From an uncultured Phycisphaerales bacterium (GTDB taxonomy: Bacteria; Planctomycetota; Phycisphaerae; Phycisphaerales; UBA1924), in contig CALKJW010000002.1 in assembly GCA_937995595.1 (NCBI GenBank), positions 1-64,000 of the forward strand: a stretch of DNA of 64,000 nt, written 5' to 3'. This document shows positions 59,751 through 64,000 of this stretch, one piece after another. The notes under the pieces were generated by a model, which saw only the letters and a list, made by a program, of their open reading frames with translations, ran no database searches and was not told the origin of the DNA. Each line of letters opens with the position of its first letter. Position 1 is the stretch's first letter. A program made the translations under genes and the position numbers.

Positions 59751-60036
59751 CCATCAGGGCCCGTCCCCACTCGGCCGCATGCCGTCCGGACACAGGGGAA
59801 GGTGCTCATTGGCCCAGTTTATCGGTCTGTACGAGTTCGTTTTTGATCGGATCGCGTTAGGAAGTGCCCCATAAATGTGGGATTATTCTGTAGGTTAGGA
59901 CTTGTGCCCAGAATGGGGGACTGTTCTAATAATATTGATACCCCAGACAGGGGGATGGCTTGCCAGCCACGGTCGCGGCATGCCACGGGATGGAACTAGG
60001 AGTTTCGGTCTGCACAAGGCCAGGAGGCGTTCGGCC
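59751..60036. other. AT-rich divergent intergenic region
   Basis: No coding frame. About 59840-59945 is far more AT-rich than the rest of the window and carries the promoter of the giant secreted gene. The leftward gene's CCGATAAACT motif is at 59820-59825. Confidence 0.5.
59902..59930 (+). promoter_or_regulatory. Promoter of the giant secreted gene
   Basis: TTGTGC and TCTAAT are separated by 17 bases. The expected start is about 59937, leaving a leader of 100 bases with GGAGG near ATG 60037. Confidence 0.5.
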
Positions 60037-63000
60037 ATGCGCGGCATTTGTCGTTTTGGGCAGGCGGTTGCGTGTGCGCTCGCGGGCATGCTGGGCGCGG
60101 CGGGGGTTGCACAGGCGGACACCTTCACCGTCACCAACACGCTCGACTCCGGGGCGGGCTCGCTTCGCGCCGCGATTGATGCCGCGAACGCCAACCCCGG
60201 CGCGGACGTGATCAACTTTGCCATCCCCACGAGCGATCCCGGCTTTGTGGACGCGGACACGGACTATTGGCGCATCGCGCTGACATCGGGACCGCTGCCG
60301 GTCATCGGCGAGGCGGTGCTCATCGACGGCTGGTCGCAGCGGGTGCCGCCGGGGCCGGGCCTGCCCATCATCGAGATCAACGGCGCCGCGCTGGCGGCCG
60401 GCAACGGTCTGGACATTCGCGCCGCGGGCGTGACGGTGCGCGGCCTCACGATCGTCGGGTTTCCCGGGCACGGGGTGATGATCTCGGGGAGCGACACCGT
60501 CGGGTGCTGGGTCTATGGCTGCCATGTCGGCACGGACCCGCTGGGTATGACGGCCGTGCCGAACTCGGGCGACGGCGTGCTCATCAACAAGGGCGCGGGG
60601 CAGTGCCTGATCGGCACCAACGGCGACGGCGTGAACGACGAGGCGGAGCGGTGCATCATCTCGGGCAACATGGGCTCGGGCGTGCGGCTGGTCAACACGC
60701 GCCTGGACACGCTGGTCGCCAACCGCGTGGCGGGTTGCTGGATCGGGCCGGACGTCACCGGCCGGGCCGCGCTGCCCAACCGCAACGGCGGCGTCTCGCT
60801 GCAGTCGGCCGAGCGCACGATCATCGGCACCAACTCGACCGACAACGGCTTCGACGCCGGCGAGGGCAACCTCATCTCGGGCAACGAGGGCAACGGCGTC
60901 ACGATCCTCGGACGCCCGCAGACCGGCACCACGGTCTCGGGCAACCGCATCGGCACCGACCTGACCGGCGCCAAGCCGCTGCCGAACACCGGCGACGGCG
61001 TGTTCGTGGCCGACAGCCCGACGGTCGGCGAGCACCGCGTCGGCACCGCGCTCGGGCCCGACTACCGCGCCTATCAGGCGAACATCATCGCGTTCAACGG
61101 TCGGGCGGGCGTGATCGTCACGGCGGGGCTCAACACAGCCATCCTCGGCAACTCGATCTACGACAACGGCGAACTCGGCATCGACCTGGCGCCCGACGGC
61201 GTGCGCGGCGTGACGCCCAACGACGCGCTGGACCAGGACACCGGCCCCAACGACCTGCAGAACTTCCCGATGATCCTCGACGTGTCCGCCGCGGGCGTCG
61301 TGCGCTTCGAGCTGCACTCGCGGCCGCAGCGGAGTTACTGGGTCGAGTTCTTCCTCAACCGCCTGCCCGACCCGAGCGAACTGGGCGAGGGGCAGGTCTT
61401 CCTCGGCGGCGACACGGTCGTCACCAACGGCATGGGCAGCACGGGCGTCCGGACGTTCAGTTTCGATCCGAACATCAACCCCGACCTGGTCTGGGTGACG
61501 GCGACGGCGACGGAACTGCCGCCGGTACAGACGGTGGGCGGGCCGACGACGCTGATCGGTAACACGTCCGAGTTCTCGGTGGCCGTGCCGCGCGACCTGC
61601 CGCCGACCGCGACGCCGCAGATGGTCGACACGTTCCGCGATACCGACGTGACCATCACGCTCGAGGGCGAAGACCCGGAGATGATGCCGCTGACGGCCCT
61701 CATCGAGAGCCTGCCGTCGCGCGGCACGCTGCTGCAGTTCGGCACGCTGACGCCGATCCTGGTCGCGCCCGCGCCGGTGACCGACGCGCAGAACCGGGTG
61801 GTCTTCCGGCCCGTGCCCGGCGAGATCGGCTCGCCGTACGCGACCTTCGAGTTCCGAGTCAACGACGGGATGACCAACAGCCTGCCGGCGACGGTGACGG
61901 TGAACGTGCTGCCGGTCAACGACCCGCCGGTCGCCGCCGACGACGAGTACACCACCAACGAGGACACGACGCTCACGGTCAACGCGCCGGGCGTGCTGCT
62001 CAACGACAGCGACCCCAACGGCGACGCGCTCACGGCACAACTGGTCAGCGGCCCCTCGCACGCCGCGGCGTTCACGTTCAACGCCAACGGCTCGTTCACC
62101 TACACGCCCGCGCCGAACTTCAACGGCGTGGACAGTTTCACCTACCGCGCCTTCGACGGCCTGGCGTTCTCGAACGTCGCGACGGTGACGATCAACGTCG
62201 CGCCGATCAACGACCCGCCTGTCGCGGTCGACGACGACTACACCACCAACGAGGACACGCCGCTGGTCGTGCCCGCGCCGGGCGTGCTGATCAACGATTC
62301 CGACGTGGACGGCGACGCGCTGACGGCGCAGCTGGTGAGCGGACCCTCGCACGCCGCGGCGTTCAACTTCAACGCCGACGGCTCGTTCAGCTACACGCCC
62401 GTGGCCGACTACAACGGCTTGGACTCGTTCACGTACCGCGCGTTCGACGGGCAGGCGCTCTCGAACACCGCGACGGTGCGCATCACCGTGCTGCCGGTGA
62501 ACGACCCGCCGGTGGCGCGGTGCCGCGACGTCGTGATCGACGCGCGGTTCGAGTGCCCCAGCCTGTTCATCACCGTCGACGACATCGACAACGGCTCGTC
62601 GGACCCCGAGGACGGGACGAACATCCAGCGGGTCGCGTCGTTCCTCGGGCCGTTCCCGATCGGCACGACGCCGGTGACGCTGACGGTGACCGACTCGGGC
62701 GGCCTGAGCGACTCGTGCGTGGCCAACGTGACGGTGCTGGCCATCGACTGCCAGCCCAACGGCATCCCCGACGCCTGCGAGGCCGACAACGGCTTTGTCG
62801 ACTGCAACGGCAACAGCGTGCCCGACGAGTGCGAGTGCTTCTGGGACAACGGCGCCCCGCCGCTGAACGGCACGGCGATCAACGGCCAGTTGTCGCACCT
62901 GGGCGGCGGCGCGCCGCTGGGCGCCAAGGTGGCCGAGGACTTCTACCTCAGGCCGGGCGAACTGCACCGGCTGCACCGCTTCACCGGGTACATGCTCAGC

Positions 63001-64000
63001 AGTTCGTTCTCGCAGTTGCGCCGGGCGCGGCTGGAGTTCTACAACGACTGCAACGGCGAGCCCGCCGCGGAGCCGTTCGCGACGTTCACCAACTCGGTCG
63101 TCGAGGCGGTGACGCCGAGCCTGGGCGGGTTTGACCTGATCACCTATTCCTTCGACCTCTGCGACGCGCACCTCTGGCTCGAGGGCGGCAGGTCCTACTG
63201 GGTCTCGCTGTACGGCATCTCCGACGGGCAGATGTCGGACCTGTCGTACTGGGCGATCGACGAGGCGTCCGGCCCGCTGGCCATCGCGGGGCGGATGCCG
63301 CACAAGCGCGACGGCGTGCCCACCGGCGTGTGGAACGAGTACGACTTCGGGCCGTGGTACGCCGCCGACGAGTGCTGCCTGGGCTGCCGGAATCTGGCCT
63401 TCAACCTGCGCGGCGAGTCGTGCAAGATCCTGTGGGACAACGGCGGGCCGGACCTCGGCGCCGGACGCGGCGGCTCGCCCTCGGGCGCCAACCGCAGCCG
63501 CACCAGCCGCACCGCCGACAACTTCGTGACCCCGCCGTGCGACGTGTCGGAGGTCTGCCTGATCCAGGCGTGGATCTGGACCAACTGCGACCCGGTGCAC
63601 GGGTTCATCTCCATCTACGAGAACGACTGCAAGGTCCCGCTCAACGCGCCGCTGCACACCGCCGTCCCGACGCGCGTCGTGCCCACGGGGCAGACCGTGA
63701 CCATCGAGAACCAGGTCTTCCACGGCTTCCGGCTTGAACTGGAGTACCCGAACTGGATCCTGCGCGAAGGCCGGACCTACTGGCTCACGGCCGGTGCGCA
63801 CAGCACGGGGAACTTCACGACGCGGTCGTTCTTCGCCAACGCGGCGGCGGACTGCCCCACGCCGTGCAACGTGGTGCGCATCAGTCCCGGCGTGAAGCGC
63901 GACATCGCGCCCACCGTCACCCAGTGGGCGCCGACGGATCGCGACTACGCCTTCCGCGTGGCGGTGCGCCTGCCCCAGACCCCGCTGGCGGTCGATCCCG
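60037..64000 (+). CDS. Giant secreted multidomain protein (3' end outside window)
   Basis: The frame is open from ATG 60037 (GGAGG 9 bases upstream) to the window edge: 1321 residues without a stop. A signal peptide (ACALAGMLGAAGVAQA) ends at about residue 28. Residues about 30-450 form a right-handed beta-helix (FTVTNTLDSGAGSLRAAIDA, NLISGNEGNGVTI, NIIAFNGRAGVIV). Two cadherin-like repeats follow at about 628-822 (VNDPPVAADDEYTTNEDTTL), exactly 291 bases apart. Then come a Ca-loop DCNGNSVPDEC (about 923) and two Cys-rich modules (about 935-1130 and 1131 on) that match the secreted protein at 28134 (SCKILWDNGGPDLG, TADNFVTPPC, IWTNC). It is probably a surface or extracellular adhesin. Confidence 0.9.
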   Translation, partial: MRGICRFGQAVACALAGMLGAAGVAQADTFTVTNTLDSGAGSLRAAIDAANANPGADVINFAIPTSDPGFVDADTDYWRIALTSGPLPVIGEAVLIDGWSQRVPPGPGLPIIEINGAALAAGNGLDIRAAGVTVRGLTIVGFPGHGVMISGSDTVGCWVYGCHVGTDPLGMTAVPNSGDGVLINKGAGQCLIGTNGDGVNDEAERCIISGNMGSGVRLVNTRLDTLVANRVAGCWIGPDVTGRAALPNRNGGVSLQSAERTIIGTNSTDNGFDAGEGNLISGNEGNGVTILGRPQTGTTVSGNRIGTDLTGAKPLPNTGDGVFVADSPTVGEHRVGTALGPDYRAYQANIIAFNGRAGVIVTAGLNTAILGNSIYDNGELGIDLAPDGVRGVTPNDALDQDTGPNDLQNFPMILDVSAAGVVRFELHSRPQRSYWVEFFLNRLPDPSELGEGQVFLGGDTVVTNGMGSTGVRTFSFDPNINPDLVWVTATATELPPVQTVGGPTTLIGNTSEFSVAVPRDLPPTATPQMVDTFRDTDVTITLEGEDPEMMPLTALIESLPSRGTLLQFGTLTPILVAPAPVTDAQNRVVFRPVPGEIGSPYATFEFRVNDGMTNSLPATVTVNVLPVNDPPVAADDEYTTNEDTTLTVNAPGVLLNDSDPNGDALTAQLVSGPSHAAAFTFNANGSFTYTPAPNFNGVDSFTYRAFDGLAFSNVATVTINVAPINDPPVAVDDDYTTNEDTPLVVPAPGVLINDSDVDGDALTAQLVSGPSHAAAFNFNADGSFSYTPVADYNGLDSFTYRAFDGQALSNTATVRITVLPVNDPPVARCRDVVIDARFECPSLFITVDDIDNGSSDPEDGTNIQRVASFLGPFPIGTTPVTLTVTDSGGLSDSCVANVTVLAIDCQPNGIPDACEADNGFVDCNGNSVPDECECFWDNGAPPLNGTAINGQLSHLGGGAPLGAKVAEDFYLRPGELHRLHRFTGYMLSSSFSQLRRARLEFYNDCNGEPAAEPFATFTNSVVEAVTPSLGGFDLITYSFDLCDAHLWLEGGRSYWVSLYGISDGQMSDLSYWAIDEASGPLAIAGRMPHKRDGVPTGVWNEYDFGPWYAADECCLGCRNLAFNLRGESCKILWDNGGPDLGAGRGGSPSGANRSRTSRTADNFVTPPCDVSEVCLIQAWIWTNCDPVHGFISIYENDCKVPLNAPLHTAVPTRVVPTGQTVTIENQVFHGFRLELEYPNWILREGRTYWLTAGAHSTGNFTTRSFFANAAADCPTPCNVVRISPGVKRDIAPTVTQWAPTDRDYAFRVAVRLPQTPLAVDP
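61921..62502 (+). repeat. Two tandem 291-base repeats inside the giant secreted gene
   Basis: The units start at 61921 and 62212, each at GACCCGCC, and a third GACCCGCC at 62503 marks the end. Each codes for one 97-residue cadherin-like domain. The DNA is closely similar over most of the unit (e.g. CACGCCGCGGCGTTCA in both), which points to a fairly recent duplication. Confidence 0.88.

Noticed and set aside
59926-63801. A 1291-residue open frame on the minus strand over the giant secreted gene
   Set aside because: No family motif, extreme Val/Arg/His/Asp content; the plus-strand frame has a signal peptide, repeats and Cys modules.
1-64000. CRISPR arrays, prophage, insertion sequences or integrase/attachment sites
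   Set aside because: I saw no regularly spaced repeats, transposase, integrase or phage structural genes; gene content reads as chromosomal core plus lineage-specific genes.

Overview
The window is a chromosomal segment of a very GC-rich bacterium, most likely a planctomycete of the Phycisphaerae type. Support for this: large secreted Cys-rich proteins, one ending in an EF-hand/dockerin-like tail; a multi-overlap type II secretion/type IV pilus operon; a futalosine-pathway radical SAM enzyme (menaquinone); and several secreted or membrane paralog sets not seen in well-studied phyla. I saw no phage, no insertion sequence and no CRISPR array. The placement is inferred from protein character, not from a marker gene.

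Layout. 1-4.1 kb: a truncated secreted P-domain protein, the N-end-rule transferase aat, two small membrane paralogs and a glycogen debranching enzyme. 4.4-8.1 kb: a membrane-anchored GspE-like protein with a degenerate Walker A, then a CvpA-like membrane protein. 8.2-11.2 kb: a secreted TPR protein, a lipoprotein and queA. 12-19.3 kb: an EF-G2-like translational GTPase, a DUF4259 protein, a receiver-domain protein, a PfkB kinase, a class I amidotransferase coupled to a HhH-GPD glycosylase, and sucC. 19.3-20.2 kb: a MNT/HepT toxin-antitoxin pair whose antitoxin gene carries a frameshift, and a YqaE/Pmp3 peptide. 20.4-23.6 kb: three tandem secreted paralogs. 23.6-27.6 kb: threonine aldolase and a CHAD-Ppx/GppA-HD fusion. 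28.1-31.4 kb: a Cys-rich secreted protein with strong promoter and terminator, then an ECF sigma factor with its RskA-like anti-sigma factor.

31.4-41.6 kb (minus strand) is one secretion/pilus cluster. In transcription order it encodes PilZ, GspE, GspF, GspG, GspH, GspI, GspJ, a GspK/PilX protein carrying a PA14 domain, a PilM-PilN fusion, PilO/GspM and PilP/GspC. Most junctions are 4-base overlaps. Secretin and prepilin peptidase are not in the window. 41.8-49.7 kb holds a small Pro-rich protein, a STAS protein, a DUF885 zinc peptidase, tRNA-Gln(CUG), a lipoprotein, a MqnE-like enzyme interrupted in frame by a palindromic repeat, a sulfotransferase and threonylcarbamoyl-AMP synthase. 49.8-64 kb holds a zinc-ribbon/SPFH pair, a TolC-like protein, a secreted SH3-like protein, a 1283-residue hydantoinase/oxoprolinase fusion, and the first 1321 residues of a giant secreted protein that runs off the right edge.

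Two window-wide signals stand out. About ten genes have a TAnnnT-like -10 hexamer ending 6-8 bases before the start codon, so they should be transcribed as leaderless mRNAs, while their neighbours use ordinary Shine-Dalgarno leaders. A CCGATA-containing motif also recurs in intergenic regions, pointing at the downstream gene.
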